From positions 62,001 to 126,000 of the forward strand of contig JACDGL010000010.1 of the NCBI GenBank assembly GCA_013815385.1: DNA of 64,000 nucleotides. Reading direction: 5' to 3'. A model generated the notes under the pieces. It was not told the origin of the DNA and made no database searches. It saw only the letters and a program-made list of their open reading frames with translations. The position numbers were made by a program, and so were the translations under genes. Below, piece by piece: positions 37,391 to 46,745 of this stretch. The stretch's first letter is position 1; each line of letters begins with the position of its first letter. The stretch comes from Taibaiella sp. (GTDB lineage: Bacteria > Bacteroidota > Bacteroidia > Chitinophagales > Chitinophagaceae).

Positions 37391-38932
37391 TTACTCCCAT
37401 TCTATTGTTGCAGGGGGCTTCGAGCTTATGTCGTACACTACCCTGTTAATGCCCTTTACATGGTTTATGATATCATTGGATACTTTCGCGAGGAATGTAT
37501 GCGGAAGGTGTGCCCAGTCGGCCGTCATACCATCTATGCTGGTTACCGCACGCAATGCTACAGTATATTCATACGTACGTTCATCGCCCATTACCCCTAC
37601 GCTTTGTACGGGCAGCAGTATGGTGCCTGCCTGCCATACTTCTTTATAAAGTTCACTGTCGCGCAGGTGTTGTATATATATCGCATCTGCTTCCTGTAGC
37701 ATCTTCACTTTTTCTTCGGTTACTGCACCCAGTATCCTTATACCTAATCCCGGACCGGGGAAAGGATGGCGCCCTATAAATATATCATCTATACCCAGCT
37801 CTCGCCCTATCTTCCTTACTTCGTCTTTAAATAAGAAACGCAAAGGTTCTACCAGCGACATATGCATTATCTCCGGCAATCCACCTACATTATGATGGGA
37901 TTTGATGGTTGCAGAGGGGCCGTTAACTGATATGGATTCTATCACATCGGGATAAATGGTGCCTTGCCCAAGAAATTTTACATCCTTCAGTTGTATTGCT
38001 TCTTCATGAAATACTTCTATAAATAGCCTGCCTATTATTTTCCTTTTTTGCTCGGGGTCTGCTACACCTTCCATTTCGTCATAGAAGCGCTTTTTAGCGT
38101 CCACGCCCTTTACGTTTAGCTTCAGGTGCTTGTAGCCGTCCAGTACTTGTTCATATTCATTCTTTCGCAGCAGTCCATTATCTACGAATATACAATAGAG
38201 GTTACTTCCTATAGCTCTTTGTATCAGTGTAGCTGCCACGGTTGAGTCTACTCCGCCGCTCAGCGCCATTACCACCTTGCTATCCCCTACTTCTTCTTTT
38301 ATTCTTGCTACTGTTTCCTGTATAAAAGAAGCTGGCGTCCAGTCCTGCTTGCACCCGCATACATCAGTAACAAAGTTCTTCAGCAGTTGCCGGCCATCAG
38401 TACTATGCGTTACCTCAGGGTGAAACTGTATGCCATATACCGGGTTCTTCGCATAGCCATCATTAGCTTTGTAAGCTGCTACCGGTATATTCTGGGTTTT
38501 GGCTATGATGTTAAAGCCTTCAGGCAATTTTTTTATTGTATCGGCATGGCTCATCCACACCTGGCTATTATCAGGTATAGTAGCCAGCAGCGGGTCATGC
38601 ACTATGTCCTGCAGGTGTGCCCGGCCGTATTCCCTGTGGCTCGATTTGGATACTTCCCCTCCCCCCTGCTGTGCCAGCAGTTGCGCGCCATAGCATACAC
38701 ACAGTACCGGCAGTTTATCGCCCATATCTTTTATAGATGGCTTGGGTGCCAGCGGGTCATTAACTGAAAAGGGGCTGCCCGATAATATGATGCCTTTTAG
38801 CGTTTCATCCTCATACTGCACCGGGCTGGTGCAGGGTTGTATCTCACAATATATATTCAGTTCCCGTACACCACGGGCTATGAGCTGTGTGTACTGCGAC
38901 CCGAAATCCAATATCAGTATCTTGTCGTTCAT
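37391..38932 (-). CDS. guaA: GMP synthase (glutamine-hydrolysing)
   Basis: 513-aa enzyme that aminates XMP to GMP. The class I glutaminase domain has Cys80 (VLCVCYGAQ) and the His/Glu pair in QFHPEVTHS (~168-176). The ATP-pyrophosphatase loop is ALSGGVDST (~224-232). The C-terminal dimerisation domain ([12 protein letters not shown]... PPATIEWE) is complete. Length matches the family. The 13-bp gap to the downstream periplasmic protein gene suggests one transcript. Confidence 0.97.
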   Translation of the reverse strand: MNDKILILDFGSQYTQLIARGVRELNIYCEIQPCTSPVQYEDETLKGIILSGSPFSVNDPLAPKPSIKDMGDKLPVLCVCYGAQLLAQQGGGEVSKSSHREYGRAHLQDIVHDPLLATIPDNSQVWMSHADTIKKLPEGFNIIAKTQNIPVAAYKANDGYAKNPVYGIQFHPEVTHSTDGRQLLKNFVTDVCGCKQDWTPASFIQETVARIKEEVGDSKVVMALSGGVDSTVAATLIQRAIGSNLYCIFVDNGLLRKNEYEQVLDGYKHLKLNVKGVDAKKRFYDEMEGVADPEQKRKIIGRLFIEVFHEEAIQLKDVKFLGQGTIYPDVIESISVNGPSATIKSHHNVGGLPEIMHMSLVEPLRFLFKDEVRKIGRELGIDDIFIGRHPFPGPGLGIRILGAVTEEKVKMLQEADAIYIQHLRDSELYKEVWQAGTILLPVQSVGVMGDERTYEYTVALRAVTSIDGMTADWAHLPHTFLAKVSNDIINHVKGINRVVYDISSKPPATIEWE

Positions 38933-38955
38933 GTAGTTGCTTACGTAATCTTACT

Positions 38956-39279
38956 TTATGCCTGTGCAGTGGGGGTGCCGAAGTTGAAAGGCAAGTTGGT
39001 AGTTTCCTGCTCTTTTATCTGGCCGTATTGCGCTTCAAAACGCTTCACATTATCCACCATGGCACGCATTAGCCTTTTGGCATGTTGCGGTGTCATTATT
39101 ATTCTCGATTTTACCTTAGCCTTTGGCAGATTAGGCATAACATTCACGAAGTCTATTACAAATTCGGCAAAAGAGTGTGTTATGATGGCCAGGTTAGCAT
39201 AGGCTCCATCGGCCATCTCTTCTGATAATTCTATATTTAGTTGTTGCTCCTGCGTCAGTTGTTCTTGTTGTTCAGCCAT
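38956..39279 (-). CDS. DUF3467 family protein
   Basis: 107-aa acidic cytosolic protein. The DUF3467 core is visible as LNIELSEEMADGAYANLAIITHSFAEFVIDFVNVMP (quoted in part: SEEMADGAYANLAIITHS) and SRIIMTPQHAKRLMRAM. This small family is shared by bacteria and archaea, and function is unknown. It lies 23 bp upstream of guaA on the same strand, so the two may be cotranscribed. Confidence 0.88.
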   Translation of the reverse strand: MAEQQEQLTQEQQLNIELSEEMADGAYANLAIITHSFAEFVIDFVNVMPNLPKAKVKSRIIMTPQHAKRLMRAMVDNVKRFEAQYGQIKEQETTNLPFNFGTPTAQA

Positions 39280-39389
39280 GATATGTTATATTAGATCAGG
39301 TTGCGAAAATAATAAAAGAAACGCAGTCTTAGGGGGGCTATTGAGATAACCCTCCCTACGTTAGAAATGTAGGGAATGGCAGAGGTAGG

Positions 39390-39764
39390 CTATTTATCGC
39401 CTGTAGGGGCTATGGAGTCGGTCTCCACCATCAGCATTACTGTTTTCTGTGGGGCACGCGGGCGGTGCATCACCCCCTTGGTAATGGTGGTACCCTGGTT
39501 TGGCCCCAGTTCTATTGTATGGTCTTCAAGGTCTATAAATAACCGCCCCTGCAATACAAAGAAGAATTCATCGTCATTATCATGTTTATGCCAGTGAAAC
39601 TCCCCTTCTACAATACCAATGCGCACTACACTGTCATTTACCTGTGTCAGTGTCTGGTTAAACCATTGTTCTGTGCAGTTGGCTACCATTTCCGGCACAT
39701 CTATTAGTTCCAGGTGGTCGTATTTCACATCAAGGTGTATCTTATAATCAGGTTGGTTGCTCAT
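39390..39764 (-). CDS. Cupin domain-containing protein
   Basis: 124-aa single-domain cupin. The metal-binding motif is HWHKHDNDDEFFFVLQG (about residues 57-73), with the second-motif His in GVMHRP (~100). Such small cupins bind a divalent metal, and enzymatic roles vary from isomerase to dioxygenase; none can be picked here. It is divergent from gldD across 106 bp. Confidence 0.85.
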   Translation of the reverse strand: MSNQPDYKIHLDVKYDHLELIDVPEMVANCTEQWFNQTLTQVNDSVVRIGIVEGEFHWHKHDNDDEFFFVLQGRLFIDLEDHTIELGPNQGTTITKGVMHRPRAPQKTVMLMVETDSIAPTGDK

Positions 39765-39857
39765 AGGTCTGTATTTACTGTAATATTAATACGATAAATA
39801 ATTACTCCTTAGCTGATCATAAGTGAAACTTCTCTATCCTGAATACACAAATTATCA

Positions 39858-39865
39858 TAGTTTTG
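39858..39865 (+). promoter_or_regulatory. -7 box next to the gldD start
   Basis: TAGTTTTG fits TAnnTTTG and ends 5 nt before the ATG at 39871, so the transcript would have almost no leader. A -33 TTTG is not evident. Confidence 0.35.
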
Positions 39866-39870
39866 GTGCC

Positions 39871-40461
39871 ATGTACCGTTACCTTGTTGTATTTTTTATA
39901 AGCATCACATTATACTCCTGCCGGCCCGATACCTACGTACCTAAGCCACGGGGGTATTTTGGGGTATCGCTACCGCAGCATGCTTATCAGAAATTCGATC
40001 TTCCCGGGTTTCCCTATAGTTTTGATTATCCCACTTATAGTACCGTAGTACGCGATACACTATTCTTCGGCCAGAAGGCAGAAAACCCTTATTGGGTTTA
40101 CATCAATTTCCCTGACCTTAACGGGCGTATTTATATTTCCTACAAACAGATATCTCCTGCCCAGCCCTTCTCCAAACTGATGGAAGATGCGCATAAGTTA
40201 TCTTATTTCCATACCAAGAAGGCTGATGATATCCGGGAATCTTCCCCGCACATGAATCCTAATAATGTAACTGTTGTATTATATGATGTACTTGGCGATG
40301 CGGCATCTACCTACCAGTTTGTTGCTACTGACTCTTTCCACCATTTTATACGCGGCGCATTATACTTTGATGTATCGCCCAATGCTGATTCCCTGAAACC
40401 TGCCAATGATTTTATGCGGGTGGATATTGAGCGGCTGCTCAATACACTGAAATGGAAATAG
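39871..40461 (+). CDS. gldD: Gliding motility lipoprotein GldD
   Basis: 196-aa lipoprotein with signal VVFFISITLYSC (Cys17 lipidated), followed by YVPKPRGYFGVSLPQHAYQKF and FPYSFDYPTYS, hallmark GldD segments. GldD is needed for gliding and is linked to type IX secretion in Flavobacterium. An upstream frame to 39823 adds 16 residues before the signal peptide and is rejected. In many relatives it sits behind gldE/ssb/mutY. Here its neighbours are a cupin and pcm. Confidence 0.9.
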   Translation: MYRYLVVFFISITLYSCRPDTYVPKPRGYFGVSLPQHAYQKFDLPGFPYSFDYPTYSTVVRDTLFFGQKAENPYWVYINFPDLNGRIYISYKQISPAQPFSKLMEDAHKLSYFHTKKADDIRESSPHMNPNNVTVVLYDVLGDAASTYQFVATDSFHHFIRGALYFDVSPNADSLKPANDFMRVDIERLLNTLKWK

Positions 40462-40467
40462 TTTAGG

Positions 40468-41133
40468 CTATTTATTTTTCCCGGCTAGCATAGGTACAAA
40501 TATAAAATCACCCAATGCTTCTTCGTGCACTTGTCCTTCCTTATCCTTGGTAATGCGCAGCATTTTCTGCCCTGCGTCTTCGCCTACGGGTATTATCATG
40601 ATACCGCCGTTCTTTAATTGCTCCACCAGTTTTGGTGGCACCAGCGGCGCGGCGGCGGTCACTATTATTTTATCAAATGGCGCAAACGATGGTAAACCTT
40701 CATATCCGTCTCCATAGAAACGTTTTATGTTTGGGTAATTTTTCAGGAAAAAGAACTGGCTTACAAAATCGTACAAAGCTTTCTGGCGCTCTATGGTAAA
40801 TACCATTGAGCCCATTTCTGCCAGCACGCTCGATTGGTAAGTACTGCCCGTACCTATCTCTAGTATCTTATCAAATTTCTTTATTTCCAGTAGCTGCGTC
40901 TGGTAAGCTACCGTATAGGGTTGTGATATGGTTTGTCCGGCGCTTATTGGAAATGCCCTATCCTCATATGCCTGTCTTTCAAATGCAGGGTCCAGGAAGA
41001 AGTGCCGGGGAATGGCTTCCATTGCTGCCAATACCCGTTCATCCTTTATCCCTTTATCCCGCAGTATTTTTACCAGTTGCTTTCTTAATCCTTTATGCAG
41101 GTAATTGTCCTCTTTCGGCTTGCTATGCAGCAT
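40468..41133 (-). CDS. pcm: Protein-L-isoaspartate O-methyltransferase
   Basis: 221-aa SAM-dependent repair enzyme that methylates isoaspartyl residues in aged proteins. It carries the family start (RHFFLDPAFERQAYEDRAFPI), AGQTISQPYTVAYQTQLLE, the SAM motif ILEIGTGSTYQSSVLAEMG (usually GTGSGYQ; here Thr replaces the second Gly) and VTAAAPLVPPKL. Length is usual. It converges with gldD, with a 6-bp gap. Confidence 0.94.
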   Translation of the reverse strand: MLHSKPKEDNYLHKGLRKQLVKILRDKGIKDERVLAAMEAIPRHFFLDPAFERQAYEDRAFPISAGQTISQPYTVAYQTQLLEIKKFDKILEIGTGSTYQSSVLAEMGSMVFTIERQKALYDFVSQFFFLKNYPNIKRFYGDGYEGLPSFAPFDKIIVTAAAPLVPPKLVEQLKNGGIMIIPVGEDAGQKMLRITKDKEGQVHEEALGDFIFVPMLAGKNK

Positions 41134-41198
41134 ATTACAAAGGTATGCGTAGAAACGGGTTTGTGAAAAGATTTAATACTTTCAACCGGGCTCGGCAA

Positions 41199-41891
41199 TT
41201 ATTTGAAATTCATCACCAGCCCGATACCTGCGCCATGTGGAGTAGCAGCCGGATAGATCCGCATAGATATATCGCGCGATACATCAAAGTTTTTAAGGTA
41301 GGCAAATGTTACCGCATCCAGTATCTGTAATACATACCCAACCCCTGTAAATAACACAGTAAGGTCCAGATAGCGCTGGTAATCATCCTGTAGTTGCTTT
41401 AGGTTTGCGGTAGTGTAGATGTTTGTGTATTTATCTACAATGTACTGGTTACCCAGGCGGCCTATATAGGCTGTATGGTAATTCTGATAATTATGCAGGT
41501 TATCCAGAAAAAAGTATCCGGCTACTCCTAATCCTACATATATGACAGGTATTTTCCAGTATTGCCGGTTGTAATACTGGCCGGCACCGGGCAGCAGGGC
41601 CGAGTACATCCCCGCCTTCTTAGGATTTGGCTGGAAGGGGCCTTTCTTTACAGCAAGCGCAGGAGTGGTATCTATATTCGTGAGCTTCACAGTACTTATT
41701 CTTGTACTTGTGGTATCCCCGTTTATTACGGTCACATTCCCTTTGCGGTTAGCACTATCAGGCACTATCTTATTCAGCGATGTATCTGGCGTAGCCTGTG
41801 CGCTGCTTTTATAACTGCAAAGCATCCCGATAAGCAGGAATAATAACAATAACGGCGTTGAGGGTACCTTTCTAGCAAACATACAGCGCAT
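41199..41891 (-). CDS. DUF5683 family exported protein
   Basis: 230-aa protein with a signal peptide (PLLLLFLLIGMLCSYKSSAQ). A low-complexity Thr/Asn-rich region leads into the DUF5683 domain: PNPKKAGMYSALLPGAGQYYNRQYWKIP, then a hydrophobic helix (VIYVGLGVAGYFFLD) and a second one near 185-200. This Bacteroidota family often lies near cell-division or chromosome-partition genes; none is adjacent here. I use ATG at 41889-41891; ATG 41880-41882 is also possible. Function is unknown. Confidence 0.85.
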   Translation of the reverse strand: MRCMFARKVPSTPLLLLFLLIGMLCSYKSSAQATPDTSLNKIVPDSANRKGNVTVINGDTTSTRISTVKLTNIDTTPALAVKKGPFQPNPKKAGMYSALLPGAGQYYNRQYWKIPVIYVGLGVAGYFFLDNLHNYQNYHTAYIGRLGNQYIVDKYTNIYTTANLKQLQDDYQRYLDLTVLFTGVGYVLQILDAVTFAYLKNFDVSRDISMRIYPAATPHGAGIGLVMNFK

Positions 41892-41915
41892 CAAAGTTAA
41901 TGAACAGGGAACAAA

Positions 41916-41949
41916 TAAATAGTCCTCACTTTGCAGTGAGGACTATTTA
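41916..41949 (-). terminator. Terminator of the tail-specific protease gene
   Basis: Perfect 15-bp arms (41916-41930, 41935-41949) with a 4-nt loop, 20 nt past the protease stop. Confidence 0.75.
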
Positions 41950-41969
41950 GGGTTGCTATTTTATTTATT

Positions 41970-44174
41970 TTATTTCATTCCCATCCCATTATTCACTTTC
42001 ATGCCTTGTTTGTTTGCATCATTAAGGATGTTAACGGTTTCTGTTATATAGATATCTTTTTTCAGGTTCTTTATCCAGTCGTTATTTTTAGCTACAGAAG
42101 CAGTATCCGCATTTATTCTATCCATATCTTCCTTAGGGTTAAAGATGCTGTATGGAGTTGTTTTCTTTTGCAGTTCTTCTACTTTTTTATTCGTAGCGGC
42201 ATTTTCCTCCAGTTCTTTCACATAGGCAACCTCATTCAACGGAAAGGTGTTTTTGTCCTGTTCTCTTTTCAGCCTGGCTGCACTTTCCACTATTAGCTGA
42301 AAAGTCGGGTTAGTGATTACTCGTGGTGTACTCAGCGCTCTTAGCGCATCTACATTTAAAGTATTCTGTATCGGATGATAGTCAGCTGGTGCTATTTCGT
42401 CCCATTTCAGGGCTGCCTTATCATGTCTTTCACCCATATCTATCATCGCATAGGCATCCGGCAGCAATATATCAGGCGTTACCCCTCTCAATTGGGTTGA
42501 TCCGCCATTTACACGATAAAATTTCTGTACAGTAATTTTTAATGAGCCAATTCCGCCGGTTTGTTGTTCCCCATTAGGTGCCAGTACCGACTTCCCGCTA
42601 TTGGCCAGCTTCATTCTCTCCAGTGGATTAAGCAATTCATCCAGTGATATTACTTTCTGCACCGTACCCTTACCATAGGTTGTAGAGCCTACTATTACCG
42701 CTCTCTTATAATCCTGCATGGCGGCAGCCATTATTTCAGAGGCGCTGGCGCTGTTCTGGTTTATCATTACAGCCATGGGGCCATCATACAATGGGGCCTT
42801 ATCATTTGCCCTCAGGGTCATTGGTGCGGCATCGCTGCTTTTCACCTGTACTACAGGACCATGGCCTACAAACAATCCGGCCATATCCACTACATCGCTA
42901 AGTGATCCACCACCATTATTACGCAGATCCAGTATTATGCCTTTCACCCCGGCAGTTTTCAGCTTATCTACTTCTTTTTTCACATCTTCCGCACAGCGTC
43001 TTCCGTTTATGTGCTGAAAGTCTGAATAAAACTCAGGTAGATATATATAACCAATATCCCCGTCTGTACTCTTTATAATGGCAGAGTGTGCAAATATATC
43101 TTCCAGCAGCACTTCCCCTCTTGTTATGGGTATTACCTTTATAGCCCCATTTCCCTGTTTCACGGTCAGGCGCACTTCGCTTCCTTTACTGCCTCTTATC
43201 AATTGTACCACATCATCTATATCAAATCCTTCTACATCTACAGCTTCTTTTTCGCCCTGCGCTACTTTCATTATTTCATCACCGGCCTTTAGCTCTCCCT
43301 GTTTCCAGCAGGGGCTTCCTGTTACTACGTTTACTATTTTCACCTTACCGCCATCATCACGCAATTGCGCACCTATGCCATAAAAGGTACCCGACATTAT
43401 TTCATCAAAGCGTTTCTTTGCCTTTGGTGCAAAATAATCTGTATGCGGATCTTCAGTATTCGCTATCGCGTTCATGAATATCTCAAAACGGTCATCTTCA
43501 GTTATTTTATGCAGTCTCTTAAAAAAGGTAGCCTGGTTTTTACGGATGCTCTCTCTTGCATCAGCTTCCAGCACCACATCGGTTTTTATTGTTTTCAATG
43601 AGGTGTCCTTATCTTCTTTTCTTTTATTCTGCGCTTTTTTCAGGTCTACATACTTTCCCAGTACACGGTACTTCATGTACCCGCGCCACCGGTCCTTCAG
43701 GGCTTTATCGTCCTTTGCGTAGGGCAGCTTATCCCCATATAGCTGTATTTCTTCATTCCCTGTAAAGGTGAATGGTTTCAGCAATGCTTCTTTGTAGTTT
43801 TTTTCTGCGTCAACTATTCTCTTGGTAAAAACGTCATTGAGCTTATGATAAAATTCCAGCGACCCGCTGTTTATCTCATCATCTATTTTAAACTTATACT
43901 TACCCAGTTCGTTCATATCTGCCTGGCTAAAGAAACGCTTCTCAGGATCCAGTTCCCCAATAATACGGTCATATACCCTGGCCGAGAAGGTGTCGTTTAT
44001 TTCTCTGGGTGAATAGTGTCCTTCCTTTACAGCGCCTAGCAATGTTTCCATTATCACTGCCTTGCGCTCATCGCTGGTAGCGTCGCCTGCAGCATATTTA
44101 AAAGAAAAAAAAGCAGCAAGCACCCCTAATATTATTACCGGTATCAGTATCTTATTCTTCATGAATCGCAACAT
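41970..44174 (-). CDS. Tail-specific (C-terminal processing) protease, S41 family
   Basis: 734-aa Prc/Tsp-type periplasmic protease that removes or degrades C-terminally tagged proteins. An N-terminal membrane anchor (ILIPVIILGVLAAFFSF) precedes a helical platform. A PDZ domain follows (IGAQLRDDGGKVKIVNVV, GDEIMKV), then the S41 core with Ser in QNSASASEIMAAAM and Lys in TTYGKGTVQKV, and the DUF3340-type C-terminal region. Length matches the long Prc group. A TAcaTTTG -7 box (44210-44217, minus strand) lies 35 nt before ATG. Confidence 0.95.
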   Translation of the reverse strand: MLRFMKNKILIPVIILGVLAAFFSFKYAAGDATSDERKAVIMETLLGAVKEGHYSPREINDTFSARVYDRIIGELDPEKRFFSQADMNELGKYKFKIDDEINSGSLEFYHKLNDVFTKRIVDAEKNYKEALLKPFTFTGNEEIQLYGDKLPYAKDDKALKDRWRGYMKYRVLGKYVDLKKAQNKRKEDKDTSLKTIKTDVVLEADARESIRKNQATFFKRLHKITEDDRFEIFMNAIANTEDPHTDYFAPKAKKRFDEIMSGTFYGIGAQLRDDGGKVKIVNVVTGSPCWKQGELKAGDEIMKVAQGEKEAVDVEGFDIDDVVQLIRGSKGSEVRLTVKQGNGAIKVIPITRGEVLLEDIFAHSAIIKSTDGDIGYIYLPEFYSDFQHINGRRCAEDVKKEVDKLKTAGVKGIILDLRNNGGGSLSDVVDMAGLFVGHGPVVQVKSSDAAPMTLRANDKAPLYDGPMAVMINQNSASASEIMAAAMQDYKRAVIVGSTTYGKGTVQKVISLDELLNPLERMKLANSGKSVLAPNGEQQTGGIGSLKITVQKFYRVNGGSTQLRGVTPDILLPDAYAMIDMGERHDKAALKWDEIAPADYHPIQNTLNVDALRALSTPRVITNPTFQLIVESAARLKREQDKNTFPLNEVAYVKELEENAATNKKVEELQKKTTPYSIFNPKEDMDRINADTASVAKNNDWIKNLKKDIYITETVNILNDANKQGMKVNNGMGMK

Positions 44175-44317
44175 AAATCCTGGTTAATTATAAAATAATC
44201 AAATGCAAACAAATGTAAATGATTTGCTGTTAATAAAAAGCTAAGCAAAAATCATGCGAGCGTTAAAAAGCGGGGGATTTTACCTTTCTTAATTCTAACT
44301 TGCAGTAGTGTTTTACT

Positions 44318-45064
44318 ATGATGCAGACAATTTATTTTAAGGACCTTGGTGTTATCGAATATGGTGCCGCATGGGATATGCAGGAGGAGCTGATGCAACG
44401 CAATGTAAAGGCCAAAAGCATAGCATATGTAGGTGCATCCGAAGGGATTGCACCGGCGCCGCCGAAAACAACCGACTACCTCTTTTTTTGTGAGCATCCA
44501 TCTGTCTATACTCTCGGTAAGAGCGGACATATAGAAAATCTGCTGGTAAATGATGCTCGCCTAGCAGAAATGAACGTATCATTCTATAAGACCAACCGTG
44601 GCGGTGATATCACTTATCATGGCCCCGGCCAGGTAGTGGCCTATCCCATTTTAGACCTGGAGCACTATTTTACTGATCTCGGCAAGTACATGCGCTGTCT
44701 CGAGGAGGCGGTCATAAATACGCTTGCTGCTTATAATATCAACGGGGAACGGCTACCGGGCGCTACAGGCGTATGGATAGAGGCTTCCGTACCCGGGCGT
44801 GCCCGTAAGATATGTGCCATGGGGGTTCGTTGCAGCCGCTGGATCACCATGCATGGACTGGCACTGAACGTAAATACCGATCTTAAGTTCTTCGATTATA
44901 TAGTGCCCTGCGGTATTACCGACAAAAGCGTTACTTCTATGGAACGGGAACTGGGAAAGAAAGTAGATGAGATGGAAGTAAAGGAAAAACTACTAGCCGA
45001 ATTTGCCCGTATATTCCATGCAGAAATATTACCATATTCTGTACAGGAATCCCTAACTTTATAA
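44318..45064 (+). CDS. lipB: Lipoyl(octanoyl) transferase
   Basis: 248-aa enzyme that moves octanoate from ACP to lipoyl domains of 2-oxoacid dehydrogenases. Motifs are HPSVYTLGKSG (60-70), RGGDITYHGPGQ (94-105), the catalytic Lys164 (RKICAMGVR) and Cys198 (IVPCGI). Start is the first of two adjacent ATGs. A TACCTTTC box at 44281-44288 may be the promoter. The following membrane-protein gene begins 3 bp after the stop. Confidence 0.96.
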   Translation: MMQTIYFKDLGVIEYGAAWDMQEELMQRNVKAKSIAYVGASEGIAPAPPKTTDYLFFCEHPSVYTLGKSGHIENLLVNDARLAEMNVSFYKTNRGGDITYHGPGQVVAYPILDLEHYFTDLGKYMRCLEEAVINTLAAYNINGERLPGATGVWIEASVPGRARKICAMGVRCSRWITMHGLALNVNTDLKFFDYIVPCGITDKSVTSMERELGKKVDEMEVKEKLLAEFARIFHAEILPYSVQESLTL

Positions 45065-45067
45065 TAG

Positions 45068-45685
45068 GTGCCAAAGGAGATCACATACCACTGGGGAGAG
45101 AGCCACTTGCTGATAAAGCTGGGCAACCGGACTGAGCGTCGTATTCGGGTGTTATTCCTCTCCGAGTTTTTACTGGCAGTGGGTATGGCCACTATCTTCT
45201 TTATTCAGGCACGGCCGCTTACCGGCGGGTTCGTTCATATCCTGGCTGCAGTAGGTTCTATGCTGCTGTATTTACTGGCTTCTTATCGGTTCTTATCACG
45301 CATGTTCTTTACAGAAAAGATGCTGCTCGATAAAAATGAGTTTACCATCATCACCCGCACACCATTTTCTCATAAGGCACGCAGCTATAGGTGGAGCAAC
45401 GTAGGGCCCCTGCACTACATAGGCATGCCTGCAAAGACCGATCATCCGCTAAAAGGCAAAGCATTTGATTACTTTGGTTTTGAGACACATGAGCATATCA
45501 TCCGTTCCTTGCATCACGATGGTAACCTTTGTTTTAATTATGGCACCTATACCGTTTGCTTTGCACGTGGGGTTTACTCCTGGCATGCCGAAGAGGTAGT
45601 GCGTATTATGAAGCTTTATATTGGCCCTGCGCTAAAACTGGGCCCTGAATGGGAACGCATGCTGCAGGAGCATGAGGTGGATTAA
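45068..45685 (+). CDS. Membrane protein of unknown function downstream of lipB
   Basis: 205-aa protein. Two membrane helices (about 28-47 and 55-74) are followed by a ~130-residue cytoplasmic domain. The segment LLDKNEFTIITRTPFSHKARSYRW looks like the start of a bacterial PH-like domain. The start is GTG at 45068, 3 bp after lipB, so translation is probably coupled. The stop overlaps the convergent gene's stop by 4 bp. No family is recognised with confidence. Confidence 0.72.
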   Translation: MPKEITYHWGESHLLIKLGNRTERRIRVLFLSEFLLAVGMATIFFIQARPLTGGFVHILAAVGSMLLYLLASYRFLSRMFFTEKMLLDKNEFTIITRTPFSHKARSYRWSNVGPLHYIGMPAKTDHPLKGKAFDYFGFETHEHIIRSLHHDGNLCFNYGTYTVCFARGVYSWHAEEVVRIMKLYIGPALKLGPEWERMLQEHEVD

Positions 45686-46587
45686 TAAACAGTAATATAC
45701 CCTCGTTCAAATTCCGATCGGTCACGGATCAGTTCAAAACGATACAGCCCTTTCCGCTGAAAATTGCGCTTATCAATGATCACCGGCGATTCCATCAATC
45801 TCGGCACATCAAATATCAGGTTATTCTTTTCATCATAGAATTTCACTGCATAATGATGCTCTTTTATATAAGGCACATCAAGGTTTATATGACCCGTCAG
45901 CGGGTTTGTATATACATACTTCGATTTGATATAACTATAGGGATTTAGCTGCAGCGGCTCACTTTCAATAGATATCCTTATGCTTTTTCCGGGCTCAGAA
46001 GAGGTAGTGGTCTTCATCGCATCAGGAAAGGAATTAGAGGAAGCCGTGGTTTTTATGGCATCCATATTTATTTGCGTACCGCCCTTTGTTTCCTGCATGC
46101 CGCTGCCATTAGAGTCTATATTTACTACTATACCCGACCGCGATTTTACAGGTTGGTTCGATGGCTCTGTGGTGATAAGTATTTTCTGTAATGAATCGTT
46201 AGGGGGCAATACCATGGTCTGGTTCAGCAGCACGGAGCTATCTACATGTATTCTTAGCCGGTTACTGTTCCACGTCAGCCCCGACCCGAATAATATATAT
46301 AGTTGGTACCAGTTGTTACCGGGCAGTGGGTGGCCGTCTACAAACGCTTGTAAGCCCTTCTTGGTTGCCCGTACATATCCTACTGTAGAATAGTTGTGCA
46401 GACTGTCCGATGAGCGTTGCATTGCTATCGATTTTATGCCATCGTACTGGCAATCCCAGGTCAGTATTATCAGCCCCTGCTGCATTCCGGCAGCTATATC
46501 AGGCAGTTTTGGCTGTGCATATACTGTGGTGGAAAATGTAATGAGCAGGGCCAGTAATAGGTAGCCCGGTACATACTTACGGATCAT
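45682..46587 (-). CDS. Exported protein with FnIII-like N-terminal domain
   Basis: 301-aa protein with a signal peptide ending VYAQ (residue ~25). The first ~90 mature residues (LPDIAAGMQQGLIILTWDCQ, IAMQRSSDS, WYQLYILFGSG) look like a fibronectin type III fold. A Ser/Thr/Asn-rich linker follows (residues ~150-215), then a C-terminal beta domain (NPYSYIKSKYVYTNPLTGHI). It has no C-terminal T9SS sorting domain. Function is unknown; envelope location is inferred. Confidence 0.7.
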   Translation of the reverse strand: MIRKYVPGYLLLALLITFSTTVYAQPKLPDIAAGMQQGLIILTWDCQYDGIKSIAMQRSSDSLHNYSTVGYVRATKKGLQAFVDGHPLPGNNWYQLYILFGSGLTWNSNRLRIHVDSSVLLNQTMVLPPNDSLQKILITTEPSNQPVKSRSGIVVNIDSNGSGMQETKGGTQINMDAIKTTASSNSFPDAMKTTTSSEPGKSIRISIESEPLQLNPYSYIKSKYVYTNPLTGHINLDVPYIKEHHYAVKFYDEKNNLIFDVPRLMESPVIIDKRNFQRKGLYRFELIRDRSEFERGYITVY

Positions 46588-46745
46588 GTCCCAAACCTAA
46601 TGCAAAATCTAATATTGTCATTTACATATTATTTTATGCAATAGAACACGTTTTATTCATTTCTATTTATACAACCCATTACCCCCTTTTTACTTATTAA
46701 TCCCATAACCTATTAACCTTTTAAATTTTAAATTATCTTAGCCCC

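Noticed and set aside
39353-39375. 7-bp stem near the cupin gene as terminator
   Set aside because: There is no T run on either side and the stem is short; probably chance.
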